From contig DUJZ01000114.1 in the NCBI GenBank assembly GCA_013329565.1, positions 1 through 17,802 on the forward strand: 17,802 nt of DNA, given 5' to 3'. A program made the position numbers and the translations under genes. Under the pieces are notes generated by a model that worked only from the letters and a program-made list of their open reading frames with translations, made no database searches and was not told the origin of the DNA. This document shows, in pieces, positions 17,219 to 17,802 of this stretch. Source of the DNA: Methanomassiliicoccales archaeon. Its GTDB lineage: Archaea; Thermoplasmatota; Thermoplasmata; Methanomassiliicoccales; UBA472. How positions within the stretch are numbered: the first letter of the stretch is position 1; each line of letters starts with the position of its first letter.

Positions 17219-17250
17219 TGATACAAGTCAAATCGCACACCAGGGATTTC

Positions 17251-17703
17251 ATGGGATTCTTCGATATATTCAAGAAGAAGGGATCTTGGGTCGCTGACCC
17301 GAACCTGAAGACCATCGCCGAGACGGTGGCGGCGGACGACGACTACAAGACGCTGGTCGTGGCACTGAAGGAAGCTGGATTGGTCGACCTCCTCGGAAAG
17401 AAGGGGCCGTTCACGGTGTTCGTACCAAACAACTCAGCGTTCATCGATCTTCCGGACGGAACGGTCGAGGCACTGCTGAAGGACAAGGCCAAATTGAAAG
17501 CCGTGCTCACCCACCATGTGGTGGAAGGTGCGCTTTCGTACGACGAGTTGGCGGCCAAAACTAGTGTGGCCACTACAGACCAGAAGGAACTGGCCGTTGA
17601 CGCCAAAGGCCTCTTGAAGGTCGCGGGAGCCACGATCATCCGCGGCAACATAAAGTGCCGGAACGGATACATCCACGTGGTGAGCAAGGTACTGGTTCCT
17701 TAA
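17251..17703 (+). CDS. Fasciclin (FAS1) domain protein, apparently cytoplasmic
   Basis: The 150-residue product starts at ATG 17251. It opens with MGFFDIFKKKGSW, an amphipathic basic stretch and not a signal peptide. The rest is one complete FAS1 domain: the start TIAETVAADDDYKTLVVALK, the H1 motif GPFTVFVPNNSAF, then LKAVLTHHVVEGALSYDEL (the H2-like His-His-Val-Val) and a closing NGYIHVVSKVLVP. FAS1 domains mediate adhesion and are nearly always exported; single-domain versions occur in methanogens and haloarchaea. This one lacks a visible export signal, so its place of action is open. It is divergent from a surface protein gene and could act with it. A TTG at 17218 would add 11 residues but sits in the TATA box. 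Confidence 0.88.
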   Translation: MGFFDIFKKKGSWVADPNLKTIAETVAADDDYKTLVVALKEAGLVDLLGKKGPFTVFVPNNSAFIDLPDGTVEALLKDKAKLKAVLTHHVVEGALSYDELAAKTSVATTDQKELAVDAKGLLKVAGATIIRGNIKCRNGYIHVVSKVLVP

Positions 17704-17706
17704 ACG

Positions 17707-17741
17707 TTTTTTAAAAAAAATGCAGGGGGATCTCCCCCTGC
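17707..17741. terminator. Two-way terminator: T tract, hairpin, A tract
   Basis: Six T (17707-17712) just after the fasciclin stop can end that message. The hairpin GCAGGGGGA/TCCCCCTGC (17722-17730 and 17733-17741) follows. On the minus strand the same hairpin is followed by eight T (complement of 17713-17720), a classical terminator for a gene arriving from the right. Confidence 0.65.
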
Positions 17742-17754
17742 CATTTGAGTTTTC

Positions 17755-17802
17755 TCAAGGTCCGCCCACAGTGGTTCCTGGGATCACCGGGGCAAGGAAT
17801 AC
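17755..17802 (-). CDS. Possible C-terminal end of a minus-strand gene (partial)
   Basis: Reading inward from the right edge on the minus strand gives 15 codons, VFLAPVIPGTTVGGP, followed by TGA at 17755-17757. The stop lies 14 bases before the hairpin and T tract, as expected for the end of a convergent gene. Fifteen codons is too short to identify a product, and chance is possible. Confidence 0.35.
   Translation of the reverse strand, partial: VFLAPVIPGTTVGGP

Larger units (their letters stand above)
16890..17250. other. Very AT-rich intergenic island between divergent surface-protein and fasciclin genes
   Basis: The stretch is dominated by A and T, in strong contrast to the GC-rich genes on both sides. 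No convincing gene is found in it. It holds TATA-like boxes for both flanking genes and one long inverted repeat (17017-17061). The base composition may reflect a regulatory zone, a former mobile insertion or an origin-like element; none can be decided from sequence. Confidence 0.7.

Noticed and set aside
17218-17250. TTG start extending the fasciclin protein by 11 residues
   Set aside because: The TTG sits within the probable TATA box and no ribosome binding site precedes it.

Overview
The window looks archaeal and most like a Thermoplasmatota lineage with GC-rich genes, perhaps related to Methanomassiliicoccales. This rests on gene content: replication factor C large subunit, the archaeal wyosine enzyme Taw1, deoxyhypusine synthase, a methanogen-type 2-ketoisovalerate:ferredoxin oxidoreductase, TATA-like boxes about 25-35 nt before many starts, and many 4-bp start/stop overlaps. 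The genus-level placement is inference. No rRNA, tRNA, CRISPR array or insertion sequence was seen.

Left edge (1-741): one open frame reads first as the synthetase domain of a bacterial RelA/SpoT enzyme and then, from about base 450, as the C-terminal quarter of an archaeal deoxyhypusine synthase. The most economical reading is an assembly chimera, with true archaeal sequence beginning near base 450.

Metabolic block (738-7695, + strand): an isopropylmalate/homoisocitrate-type dehydrogenase; an epoxyqueuosine-reductase-like iron-sulfur protein; vorC-vorB-vorA in tightly overlapping order, with beta and gamma domains fused in VorA; a UUCG-tetraloop terminator; then an XRE-cupin regulator followed by an acyl-CoA synthetase. 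The genes could together move carbon between short branched-chain acids, their CoA esters and 2-keto acids. Two palindromes flank the probable regulator promoter.

Uncharacterised block (7750-9640): a 58-residue protein (+) faces a minus-strand operon of a TTG-started 65-residue protein, a 232-residue protein with a possible thioredoxin-like start, and an atypical protein kinase. The two small proteins resemble each other. This is the best candidate for an undescribed system here.

Housekeeping block (9768-14074): an unrecognised six-helix membrane protein and an alpha/beta hydrolase on +, convergent with taw1 and rfcL on minus.

Surface block (14160-17802): a 909-residue anchored surface protein with about 14 repeats (two possible seven-bladed propellers) and two fibronectin III domains; a very AT-rich intergenic island with an inverted repeat; a cytoplasmic-looking fasciclin protein; and a two-way terminator before what may be the end of a further minus-strand gene.
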